Positions 1 to 11,797 of a stretch of 64,000 nt of DNA are shown here, in pieces. Positions within the stretch are counted from its first letter, which is position 1; every line of letters starts with the position of its first letter. The notes beneath the pieces are model-generated. The model was not told the DNA's origin and ran no database searches. It was given only the letters and a program-made list of their open reading frames with translations. Source of the stretch: Antennarius striatus (Eukaryota > Chordata > Actinopteri > Lophiiformes > Antennariidae); contig NC_090797.1 of NCBI RefSeq assembly GCF_040054535.1, positions 4,544,501-4,608,500 of the forward strand, given 5' to 3'. The position numbers and the translations under genes were made by a program.

Positions 1-1975
1 GGCAACGACGGAGAGTACCAGGAGGATGACCACTCGCTCTCCTCTGACATGTACTGCTAAAACAAACGCACAACATGAACAGATTTATCTCTAGATATGA
101 TTCTTTTCGGGGTGCGCCTATCAATAATTCTCCTTTTTACGTCCATTTGTGCCTTGTTAGGTTGGTGTATCATGATGACACATGTAAGCAGTTGACTCCC
201 ATGGAGGAAGGAGAAGATGTGGAAGAGAGACGAGGAGGAGGAGGAGGGTGGCAGTCTCCCAGAAGAGTCTTCCTTTGCCCGACTTCTCTAGGTGACGAAA
301 GACAGAATTCTGGAGTACGAGTTGTTCAAAAGTCTTGGTACATTTTACATTTTGCATTTTGTTGCTTGTGCTCGTCAAGGGCGGAGATCGTCCTTCCATC
401 TGGAGTGTCTCAGGAGACATTCAAGGCCGGAGGCCTCACAGAAGACAGCGGTGCCCCTACACCTCGTACATCATCAGGTAGACTTAACTACAACGTGTCC
501 TTTAAATTAGATGAGCATAAAAAAAGATTCCACTCCAACTCCATCTCCTCTTCCAGGCTTTGGCAGTAGCAGGTTTGAGTCCTCTACTAAGACGGAGTCA
601 CTCACCTACCCTCTTTAGCCGATTGTGCTCAACGCCTCCGGCCAGCCCCACAGGTACTCTGACGTCCTGTGTGTCGAGTGGAAATGGTGCATTAATGCTT
701 CCTTGGCTACCACAGTTCAAACTTTATTCAATGAGGAACAAAATGAGCCACCGAATATTGAATACTGAATACTGGAGTCCTTATTGTTCTTGGCATGCAG
801 CTTTTTCTTCGCCTTTGTTCCGATGGATCTGAGTCTCTTCATTTTCATTCCTCCTCTTTTTGAATTCCCAGCCCATGGTGGTGATACCTCCTACCAGAGA
901 GTACCGTCCCTTAGGCTAGAGGGTTCCAACTCCCATGAAAAACTCAATACCAGTTTGCCCTCTGTCAACTGTGGGCCCTGGTAAGATTAAGCACCTTAAA
1001 AAGAACAGTTGAAGACGGTGTAGGGTTCGGTATATTTAAAAAGAAATTGATTTATTCCTCCAAGGTATAACGACAGTAATGGGAGCAGCAGGGGACCCAG
1101 CCCAAGTCCCAGCGTGTCTGCGTCCAATCAGAGACCACCGCGGCCGGTGTCGCTTACAGTGCCCTCGCTACTGGGAAAAGACTCCTGCTCGCTGTCTCAC
1201 GGCAGCGCAGGAAGTCTGGTGGAGGCGGTGAGTGTGCTCCTAAAGGTTGGAGGTTACTTTTTGCTTCCAGACGGAGCAGAAACAACCCTTGTTTGTGAGG
1301 GGGTTGCAGGTTATTCTCTTCTGAGAAAATAACCTTCAAATTGCATTGATGGAAATACGCATTAGTTGCAGTGATGACTGGTTTTCTCTCCTGTTCTCTC
1401 CATTTTCATCTCCCATCCCCACCTGCTTCCCAATCAAGGTGCTAATATCGGAGGGTTTGGGTCATTTCGCCCAGGACCCATCGTTCATCGAGGTGACCAA
1501 AGCCGAGTTGGCTGACGCCTGCGACATGACCATCGAGGAGATGGAGCACGCCGCCAACAACATTATCAACGGCAACACTGCCACTAACACCACATCCAGC
1601 GCCTCCTACACCTCCCAGCACAGCCCCAACGGCAACCTCCTCCCATTCCACACGGCAACGACGGCGGCGACGGAGTCGACACACAAAGACCAGGTGGTAG
1701 AGGAGGACAAGGAAGAGGCTGGAGGAAACAGAGCCTCCATCCACGAGCCGTCCTCAGTGGAGGAGCGGCAGGTGCTGCTAGCGGGGGGGAGGGGACAGGA
1801 AGAGGAGGAGGAGGAGGAGGAAGAGGAGGAGGAGGAGGAGGAGGAGGAAGAAGAGGTAGAGGTAGAAGCAAAGGAGGAGGACCACCACATAAGCTCGACT
1901 GTGGTCGGAGGAGTGCGGCAGAGGAACAGCGGGCTTCTGGAGGACGAGGATTTGGAGTGTGTGACGAGTTTGTAG
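1..1975 (+). CDS. cacna1c: Voltage-gated L-type calcium channel alpha-1C (Cav1.2), C-terminal exons only
   Basis: Pore-forming subunit of the plasma-membrane L-type calcium channel; only the distal cytoplasmic tail is present and the gene begins left of the window. Seven exons join in frame: 1-50, 161-291, 380-477, 557-653, 872-980, 1065-1227, 1439-1975 (stop TAG). Landmarks shared with human Cav1.2 occur in order: [34 protein letters not shown] then [66 protein letters not shown]. The [13 protein letters not shown] helix belongs to the distal regulatory region that autoinhibits the channel. The SPNGxLLPF block separates it from Cav1.3. The protein ends VTSL, a class I PDZ ligand (human VSSL). 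The last exon carries 19 consecutive glutamates at 1799-1855. The first exon's 5' boundary lies outside the window. Identity is firm; the paralogue copy number is unknown. Confidence 0.93.
1799..1855 (+). repeat. GAG/GAA trinucleotide run coding for poly-glutamate
   Basis: Nineteen consecutive GAG or GAA codons in the last exon of cacna1c, followed by VEVEAKEE. It is purine-pure on this strand and mostly GAG, so it looks like a slippage-prone coding microsatellite with a few GAA interruptions. Confidence 0.95.
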
Positions 1976-2074
1976 GAGTCGGCTACGAGTGTCCCCTCTG
2001 ACATCATCACAGACTGACGCCTGTCAGTGCTGGATAACAGCGCCACAGCTGGCTCTGTCTGTCCCTGCCCCTCA

Positions 2075-2089
2075 AACACACACACATAC

Positions 2090-2121
<32 letters not shown>

Positions 2122-2122
2122 G

Positions 2123-2157
<35 letters not shown>
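2075..2157. repeat. (CA)n microsatellite
   Basis: About 83 bp of CA repeat with a few interruptions (ATA, AAA, CGCACG), just after the cacna1c stop codon. The CA and TG frames produce spurious open frames on both strands. Confidence 0.97.
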
Positions 2158-2159
<2 letters not shown>

Positions 2160-3918
2160 TCTGCCTCTCAGCAAGACGTAACCGCTCTAGACGTTGGCGG
2201 CCAGTGACGCAACCTTAACACCTGGTTATATCTCGGTTGGTTTCTATGAGTTTGTATGTGTGTGTGTGTGAATATTTGTAGTAAAGCATACCACATTATA
2301 TACTATCTGAGTGTATGCTTGTGTGTGCGACCTATGATTTTTCTCTCTTTGTACGTGTACATGAGTGCGTGTGTTCTCCACACGTGTCTGCGTGTCTCTA
2401 AAGTGCCTCACAGTTTTATAATGTCCTCAAAGTGTGAAGACCAGAAAAGTAGAGACAACAAAAATGAGTAAGGGGAAAGTAAGGAGTGTGTGTCCATTGT
2501 TTGCATTTACTTTTGTGGTGTTGTGTTTTGTTTTTTTGTCTGGCCACCACAAAGTCGTCAGGTAGGGGACAGCAGACCAGCTTGTAAGGGGAGGGGTCTG
2601 TTAAGGATTCAAGTCTGACCACGCCCGCTTGAGGTGATGGGTCGACTCCTCCTCCTCGGTTCACTGGTGATGAAGCGCTGTATTGAGTAAACGGGGGTGA
2701 GGAAAACCCTGTTTGAAATCTCATTTCTCTTCCTCTTCCAAAGCAAGGGAACCTTGGAGCACAGCCCTGCCATCCTTGGGGGGGTGGGATTAAGGTGACG
2801 CACGACTCGACGCCAGGAAGGGAATGATTCCAGGGACGGATTCACACCCACAACAGGGCTGATGTAGGAGGCCATGGGCGGGGAGAGACACTCTCTGACC
2901 AATGGGAAGCTAGCCAGCCCCTTGTATCCCCTGGCAACTAAAATGCCAGCGAGAGACAAACGCTGTCACCTTAATCTGGCTCCGCCTCCTCAGCCACTTC
3001 TCCTCATTTGGTCACACCCACTTCCTGGCCCAAACAGGAAATGGGAGAAGCGTTTTTGTGGCTAAGCACCAACAGCGACCACTCTTTTCTGCCTCATACC
3101 TCGCCGTTCCTCACTCCTCCCTCTCTCCTTCCTGCCGTTTGGTTATTCCATCATCCGTCTCCCTCCATCGTTGGGTTTTTTGTTTTTTCAGCCCTCGGGA
3201 GGCAAGAAAGCAACAGAGGTGGAGGACGAAGGAGAGAATTGGAGTGAAGGATTGGAAAGGAAACTGGCGTAGAGGATCTACAGAGGATCCATCCGTCGAG
3301 CAACATCACTTCCTTCTCCAAGACCCTCCTTTTCCTCTCAGCGTGGAATCCTATTGGATTTGCTGTCACACACTCTCACTACAGACCACGCCCACAATGT
3401 ATTTAACAACCCAGTATTGTGCAAAACTGGCTAGCCATGACTATTTTCTTTTAAATTCATAATGTTACTGGTTTAATTTATCCTTGACTTGTTTGCACAA
3501 TCGGGGTGCTGGTCTTAAAAATGTATTTTTTTTTGCTTGGTTTATTTTAGGAGAATTTTAAGAGGTTTTAAGTATCGAAGCAGGGCGTAGTGTTTGCGTG
3601 GGACCGTATAACTATATTTGTGCGTGCAAGTGTGTGTGTGTGTGTGTGAGTTTTAGTACTGGATGGGTGTGTGTCGGAATGCGTGAGTTAGCGTGTATCT
3701 AAAAGGGGGGGGGGTCTTTCTCTCTATCAGTATGCACCTTTTACAGATTGTATCTATTTATTTATTTATTTTTCCCAGAAGAGAAAAAAAAAATTGTGCG
3801 TGAGCTTGCGCGTTTGTGCGAGTGTGCGTGCGGGAGCGGTTACTTATGTATTCTAAAAAGCTGATTTTAAGCCTAGACAGTAAATTAAGGTAGCATTACA
3901 AGTACGGTATTGTGTGCA

Positions 3919-3922
<4 letters not shown>

Positions 3923-3956
<34 letters not shown>

Positions 3957-3961
3957 TGTGT
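3923..3961. repeat. (TG)n microsatellite
   Basis: TG repeat of roughly 20 units with one TA interruption in the cacna1c 3' flank. A shorter TG tract lies at about 3630-3650 and GT-rich sequence surrounds both. Confidence 0.9.
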
Positions 3962-5622
3962 GAAAATGGGCCTCCTTAACACAGGGTTACCATGGACAGG
4001 CATGCTTCCAAAGCTTTGTGGTTTTTTAGCACGTTTTTTTTTTACGTTTTAGCCAAGCTGCAGAGTCAGAAACCACTTAATTGTTCTAAAGTTAGCATAT
4101 ATTTTTTTATAATTTTGTCATTCAGATGTAATTAAGCATAAGATCTTCTCTAAGGTCGGAGTGACAGTTGAGTTTTGCCATTGCAGCTTGGCTGAAGGTA
4201 ACAAGCCTATTTTTTTTATTTTTTTTTGGCATTTGCTGCTTTTATTTTTAAATTATGGTGGATGGTTGTTCTGAGCATTAAACACATCGTATTCATGTTG
4301 CCACAGCGACACTTCCTGAATGAATTTGGAGGACGACACCCTGGTTGGTTAGCACTGACATGGCATAATCACGTGACATCATCATTTAAGTATTGTTTCA
4401 GCTTCAAATGAAGTATTAGGGCTGGTGTACAGATGCTGCAAGACATTTGAGTTACATCTCTCTGTCTGAAGTTTTCTTACATCACAAAACCTGATTTTTT
4501 TGGATAGTTAAGAAACTGTTCCTTCTCTGTAATCACTTTTTTAAACAGAGTACTGAAAATGAAGTCTACAAACAGGACATTTACTGCTAATTGCCAAGAT
4601 GATAAAGCTCAGAAAACTGTCGTCTTGAAGGGAAGTTTCATCTTTGTCCAGATGCTGATAAGGAGTTTTAGTTCGCATGCTGATAAATTTTTATTGATCT
4701 GTCTTTATTCTTTATTTTGGCATTGGTATGAGCCTCAGACATATTCACAGTTACCAAGAAAATTTAGTTCCATGTCTTCTCCAACAACAGTCCTACTGTC
4801 AGTATAAAATTGCTGATATCATTTGTCATAAGATTAAATTATGTTGAAAGTATTCAAGTCAGTGCTCAAATTTTGGAAAATCATTGTTAGAACCACCACA
4901 GTCCAGTGTTAGGTAAACGGACCTTCACCAGTTAACTGCGATTTAGATCCGCTCTAACAATCAGATACGTCTGAATATTAAATTGTGTGTTTGGTTTGTG
5001 GTGCAAAAAACAAATATTTTAAACACTTCTTTCTTAGAAAATAATTCCGGTTTCTTTGCTTGTGATGATTCAAGAAAATTCTGTAAATTATCTCATTCTA
5101 AAACACAGCATCGCACATTACCTGCTAGCCATTAGCTTCCACTTTAATTTACCATGAAGTTCTAACCGCTAAGCCGTCATACATGCCAAGCAGAGCAGGT
5201 TTGTTGGCAGGGGAGGGTTTGCATGAACAGACTGCCATATACTGCGTCCTGTGCCAGTAACAGACTCCTGACATTATTATGCAAACTAAATGAGAATGTT
5301 GAATGTGCTTTACATGGCAGCGCTATAATCATTTTGAGGTCATGATCACACCCTGAAGAAGTCTGTAAAAGTGAAAGGAAATATCCTGAAGTTTTGGGGG
5401 GCTTTTGGCTTCATGAAATATCTTAAGCGTTTCTTTTTTCTGCCTTCTATTGTTCAAAAAGCACCTCATGATACCATAATCTGTTTTTTTTTCTTCCCTA
5501 AAAGTTATGCAGGTACATTCGGGTATGGCCAGACTTTTTAATTTGGTTGCTGGAAATGATCCAATTTCAGCCCTGGTGAAGTTTATTTAAACCTGACTTT
5601 AAATTTGCCTCATGGTTATTCA

Positions 5623-5700
5623 ATTCAATTAAAATAAAACTTTATTTATCCCCAAGGGGCAATTGAAGTCACATAAAGCAGCAGTATTGGTGCAAAAGAA
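5623..5700. repeat. Possible fish LINE 3'-tail fragment
   Basis: The segment containing TTTATTTATCCCCAAGGGG and CAATTG resembles the 3' ends of common teleost non-LTR retrotransposons (Rex1/Babar type), in which a TTTAT(T)GATCCCC-like motif recurs. No coding part is attached. The family call is from memory of the motif only. Confidence 0.35.
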
Positions 5701-6569
5701 AACATGTTATCACTGCTCTACGGGCCAGGTGACTTTATGATCATCTTTACAAACATAATACAGATTAAGTCTAAAACTTTAATGCTAACTATACAAGCAG
5801 CCGCCTCATTTGTAAAGTTGTTTTTGTACCGATGATGCTTCAGAGGAGCCAGTGACTACTGACTTTCTACTGTTTGGAATCAATAGTCGAGAAACAAAAA
5901 TGGTGATGAGTGACAGTAGTTACACGAAACCATTCTCAGACTTCAGAATTGGACATAAAGATTTCCATAAGGCTCGATAAAGGATATCTTCTATTATTTA
6001 TGACAGCCGTAAGAAGAAGTATCATTAAAAGCTACATTCACATCCTTTTCTTTTGAGTTCTAATAGATGTAACCTTACATATCAGCAGTGCCAGACTAAG
6101 CTTTGTTCAAAGGTTTCCAATTACATGTGAGAGGGAATCAGAGGCCTGTGGTGCCCCCTGTGGAGTGGAGCAGTATTGCAGTTTTTTTTAATTTTCCGTA
6201 TAGGTTAGCATGAACGATGAGGTGTTGCGTTGCAGTACTATATGATGTGATGAGTATGAGTGGGTGTAATCCTGCATCCCACGAGATATGCAAATACAAT
6301 GCAATAATTATGACTGTATACAAGGTTCCCGAAGTAAATATACTTGTGAAAGTGAAAAAAAAAAAATCAATATCATACAATGTTTTTTTTCTGTTTGTTA
6401 CATTTTTAAGTAAACGTGGTTTTCATGGCGGGGGGAAACCTAACATACTTGAAATCAGGTACATTGTAGTGCAGTATAGTAAAGATGTATTTATTTATCT
6501 TTATCGTTTCGCGGCATTGGATCTGCGTCTACAGTAGGGAAAAAAATGTGTGTGGAGAAGACAACGTGA

Positions 6570-6575
6570 AATAAA
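6570..6575 (+). promoter_or_regulatory. Candidate polyadenylation signal (cacna1c)
   Basis: AATAAA about 4.6 kb after the cacna1c stop codon, a plausible 3' end for a gene whose mammalian counterpart has a multi-kilobase 3'UTR. Competing AATAAA motifs lie further right, notably at 11471. Confidence 0.35.
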
Positions 6576-9500
6576 GGGTTTTGCTTGTGGTGTTTGCATC
6601 CAGTCAGAGGAGACCTAGAAAGAACAGCTTATGCTTGAGCAGCAAAAGCAACAAATTTCACCTCCTTTATTCAGTTTGCTCTTATTCATTTCCACTTAGC
6701 TTTTGAATGGATCGGCTCATGTGGGTGCACCATCAGTATTGCATGAGCCTCACAATGCTGGCAATGAGTTTGCCAGATTTTGGAGTTGCTGTGTTGTTTT
6801 TTAAGTCCAGATGAATTATCTCATCGCATTATGATGGAGTAGCTATTTCTATTTAGTGTACATATGATTAAAGTTAGTATTTCTTTCTCTACATCATCAC
6901 CCGACTGAGGGGATTTTGCATATCTTGTGTCTCATGGGCTCACGGTTCATAACTCTGAGAAGGGCAGAGATCATCATTATTCGATTGTCAAAGAGAGGAA
7001 AAGTGAAGTATTGTCACTCCCTGGTTTAGACAGATGTCACCTCGTCTTTATGTCCGTGCTGTTAGTCTGTCTTTTGCTTGTCTGAAGTGCATGATGGACC
7101 ACGGGGAATGATTTGTAAATGGCCAAAAATGAGTGCAAAACCCAGCTTTACACACAAAAAACAAAACTGGTGGATGTTATCGAACAGAGAAATACACAGG
7201 CTTGAAAATGTTTTATAAAATATTCGTTTGTGTCCCTTTGGTCAAGCAGAAAGAGATGTGATATCATCAACTTAAAATCCAATTCATGCTGTGAAATTGA
7301 TTCTCACACTGATTATACATTTTCAGTATTTAATGTGTTCAAACTTTAACAAAATTAGATGTATTTGGTCTACTTGAACAATTTTAAAGCTTCATCCCAG
7401 CTGTTTATGTTTAACATTTTATGAAGTAACACACACAGGAAGAACAATGGCAGATATTTCTGATGTATAAATATGATATATGATGCAAATATAGTCTCTC
7501 CTACATCTTTAAATCTCCAAAGCCTCGTCTCCAGGAGTTACCTGAGACAGGAAACATGAAATAACTGCTTTCCTAGGATGAGAAGTTTAAGTCACGATGA
7601 GTAAACTCGTGTATGAAATGTGCAGAAGGGCCCTTTGAATAAATTTATTCCAAATGACAGACAACTGCGGGAAAATTTTCCAGAATACAACAAATAAAAT
7701 ATTTTAATATTAAGTATATTTCCTCACCTGAAAGAGAGAAAGAGAAAGAGAGAGAGTGGGTGTTTGGTCTGACTGAAAAGGTTGGATGGAGAATATTTTT
7801 CTTCTTTTTTTCCTCATGTTAGAATTTTAGGGCGTTCGAAGTTCTGACATGATGGATGATATATATCCAGCTGATGTCTTACATGAAAGGGTTGCTCTCT
7901 CTAGGGATGTAAAGTACATGTGAATGATGATATCTTTCATCTCACCTGTATCCAATGATTGTATATTTTTCTATTTTGTATACCATACTATAGCAAGATA
8001 TATATATATATATATAAATGAATATATTGTAATATTTAATCACCAGAATGTCATAATATGGAAAAGGCAGGGCACTTATTTGGGAATGTATTTGACATAT
8101 TAATAATGAAAATGTTTATCTAGGCCTGCTAACTGAATGTCAGTCAGAATTTATTGAACAGTTTCCCACATTATTGGCTGTATTATTGATCAACCGGCAG
8201 AGAATAATGAAGAAAAACAAAACATGGAAGGTTATGGTATAGGCAAGGTGGGCATTAAGGAATTAATTCCACATATGATTTGATAAAAAGTGAATATCAT
8301 CTCTCCATTATGTATAAAAAAAATAAGAAACCAGTGATGTAAACTAACCAAAAATCATAATAAGCATTCGATTTTAGATCTGAAAGCAACAGAGAGAATC
8401 CTGAAACCTAAACTGTGTTTGCTGTTTTAGTGTAAAGTATTGTGAAAGACCCACCAGCAGCCTGTCAGCACATGTCAAAGTCTGGACATCTTCCTACTGT
8501 AGCACCGAGAGGCCAGCCTCTCCATCACTAGTCCTGCATCAGCACATATATGACCTACACTTGACGCATGCGCACTTCTTCGAATGCATTATTTAAAGCT
8601 ATTAAACACATCTAACCAAAACGAATCCTCCTATCAAGGACTAGAGTTCACTATGCTTTGAGCGATTATAATCATGTAGCTTCGATTATTATTGTTTTTT
8701 CTTCCATAAAAGGAAGTGAAGAATTTAAAAAAAAGTTTAGCGTCTGGCGGACTAAATGTATTTATGATGGATTTTAGTGTGGAAGAAGAAGAAGAAAATT
8801 ATACCATATTTGTTGAATTTATGTTCTGCATCTGGATTTATGGGATTTAAAAAAATTGTATGCCATACATGTACAGGAATAGAATTCAAGCTGCTCAGTG
8901 TTAAGAAAAGATGTCATTCTACATGCTTTAACAAACAGTGTTTTAATTTTTTAAAAATCACCCAGGTGTGGGTTTTATTTCCGGAAATGCAGATTCGTGT
9001 CGCCGAAGAGCTCGATCGCTGGAGTCGTGTTATTTTTCCTAGATCTACCATCGTCGCAACACAGATATATTTTCTAAAAAAAATAAATAAAACAACAACA
9101 ACAAAGGCGTCTTCGTCATCTGCCACAATATTTTAAGAGGACTATTTTGAATATAGATTTTATTTTAATTCTAGGTTAAAAAAAATATCAGCATAGCCTG
9201 TTATTGTAGGAATCGAATTAAATTTCATTAAATCGTGAATTCCCTTTTTCTGGAGAAATAAGAGTCTCTCTTTTTTTTCAGTGTGCAGGTTTTTGTTTTA
9301 TTTTTTACTCCCATGCTGATTCGGGAAATGGAACAGAATAAGAAAGGTGGGGAATGCGTTTATATTACAAGCCTCTATTTTAGATAATATATGTATATAA
9401 AAAACATATATCTAGATTATAAGATATTGAATGACGGTTTGATGGACTCAAGTCGAATTTCAGCCAGAGGAAAACAGAAGGTTTTAGTGATTTCATCCTC

Positions 9501-11797
9501 AGCTGCATGTGTTTATTAGGTTTACATCAATAAGTTATATTTGCTCGACAATTTTTGCTTTGTCTCGTCGGGACGAGAGGAGATTTTAAGAACACGCAGT
9601 TTGCACGTTTGAGGTGAAAGTGGTTAATTAAAAGTGACATTATATAGATATTAGAGTTTAAACCCTTGATGGATTCATTATGAGGAAAGTATGCATCATG
9701 CTGGGAGATTATATTTTAAAGTATTTGTAAAAGAATTATTAAGGAAAATTAATTATCAGCGATTGTGTGGATTTTTTGAGGCAAGATCACAGAGTGTCAT
9801 AAGTATTAAAAGAATGTCGATCGATCCTCTGCGCCTTTCATATCAGTCTCTTGGGCATTTTTTAACTACTTTGCTCAAAATGTTAGTGTGGAGCTAAAAT
9901 ATATTTACAAGCCTCTTCCTGTATTAGTTGAGTCTTGATGAACGAAATGGACGAAGTTTGCATACTGAGAAGGTTTTAGAAATAACACGATCTAAACTGA
10001 CTGATTGTTGTTGAAGGACCTTGAAAGCATCATTCCTTCTCTCATGCCTAACGTGGGAATTATTCTTCTGGACGCTTTCAGGAGCAGAGGATTTTTCTTT
10101 ACTCCGAAGTGACAGAAACTTCCTTCATAAGACTTAAACATCAAAACACTGAGCTGTGGATGTGTGGCAACGTTTCTGGTATTAAAGCCGCACTTTTTTT
10201 CTCTGCTCCTCTTCCATCTGCTCCTTCTCTCTGACTTTACCGATAAGAGCTATTTATATTATTGAATGATAACGACTTCATCCCTTGAATGTAGGACGTT
10301 CCAGTGCTCAGTGGCGTGCTTACACATCTTAAAAGCCGCATGATGGATGTGAAAGATTTTACTTCTTAGCAGCTCTGTTGTGATTACTGCAGACATTCAG
10401 ATCTAATTTTACCTCTTTGCTGCCATATCTAGATTCCACTCGGTTTTTTTTTTTCTTGCAAGGAAATGTGCATTTGACTACAAGGAGTTAGAAATAAACC
10501 GTATGTATTATCAGTGTTTTCTTCCCTGGGTGGGGTAATTTTTGCTGGTGTGGAAACGTCTCTTTAACAGCATGCAGGCGACAGGTTTTATCTTCCTATT
10601 CAGGCCTTGTGCCACCCCCGGGGAAGGGGTGGGGGGGCATCCATATGCAGCTGTTTAACAAAGCTTTCCTGCTTCTTATTGTGCTGAGTCTGCGTCAGCG
10701 TTCAGTCTTAGGCGCTACTCACGCGAGGCGTTCAAAGACCCAAAATAGGGTCTGTTCTTTTTCCGTCAGAAAGAAGTCTGTCAGTCATGGAGATTCATTT
10801 GTGTGGAGAGATCGATTTGTTGTAATATTAGTAGTGATGCTACTGTTAAGTGTAGTATTTAATAACAGCACTATTTATGGTCAAAAAACGAACTAGTGTG
10901 TTATTGTACTTGCGGTAGCTATGGAGGCAGGTGGACATTTTTGTATGAGTTGTTTAACATACGTCACGCCCGCCTCGAGTTTTGAGGGATTTCATTGGTT
11001 CTGAGGTTGCTAAGTGACAGTGGCCCAACATCACTTGGGTTTCCTCAGCACTTTTTCTTCTTCTGCTTCTCTTTTCTTTATTTTTCTTTCAAAGGAGAGT
11101 TCTAGATTTCTTTTCTGTCATCATCCATTTCATTTTAGACTTTAGTGAGGGAAAGAATACAAATCAAATAAATCTGAATATTAATTCAATCACTTTTTCT
11201 ACTCCTATTTTCAATAAAAAGTGAAATGAAAAACCAAACAAAAAGTTGATTTGTAAATAAGTTATGTACAGTTTGTATCCGTAACTTGTCAGTCTGTCAT
11301 TGGTGACAGAGTCTGTCTTGCTTATAACGCACGCTACCAGTAAATAAAAAAAGGAAAAAGTATATTTAGACTGTATGGTCCCTTGAAAGCAAGTTTTAAA
11401 TTAATATCTGATGTATATTCCTGTAACATTGCATTTTTATCTGAGGAATGATGTTATTAAAAAATTGCAAATAAATTGCATTTCCTACAGCTGTTATTCT
11501 CGTCCCTTCAGCAGTCGCACCTCTGTTGTCTTTTCTTGTTGTCTACAAAACTAAAGCCTTAAAAATGTCAAACGTCTCTTATTACCATTATTAGTAGTAA
11601 CCTCTGTTGTTTTTACAGTGGACAAGGAGAGGACAATTGTTTTTTGTTTTTTTAATACTAAAGCAAATGACAGTAAGAAAACCACTAAAAAAAATATAAG
11701 GTTTCTGGGAACATTTCTGTTTGTCTACAAAAAAAAAAACTCATTTCAGTTTCCACATGCTACTTAAAGGTGGAACAACAAAGTTGAAAGCTACACA

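Larger units (their letters stand above)
1976..11797 (+). other. Long non-coding 3' flank / probable 3'UTR of cacna1c
   Basis: About 9.8 kb without a gene I can recognise on either strand. It is AT-rich with many T-runs and GT/CA tracts, and short open frames here show no family resemblance. Much of it is probably the cacna1c 3'UTR. AATAAA polyadenylation signals occur near 6570 and near 11471, but which one is used cannot be told. The downstream gene is convergent on the minus strand, so its own 3'UTR must occupy part of the right end. Individual repeats inside this stretch are listed separately. Confidence 0.6.

Noticed and set aside
1606-2157. Long minus-strand open frame with poly-Cys/Val and poly-Ser
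   Set aside because: It is the reverse of the CA microsatellite and the GAG run in cacna1c; composition comes from the repeats, not from a gene.
8777-9136. 119-codon frame in the cacna1c 3' flank
   Set aside because: AT-rich with Lys/Phe runs, no domain, no supported splicing; also open on the opposite strand.
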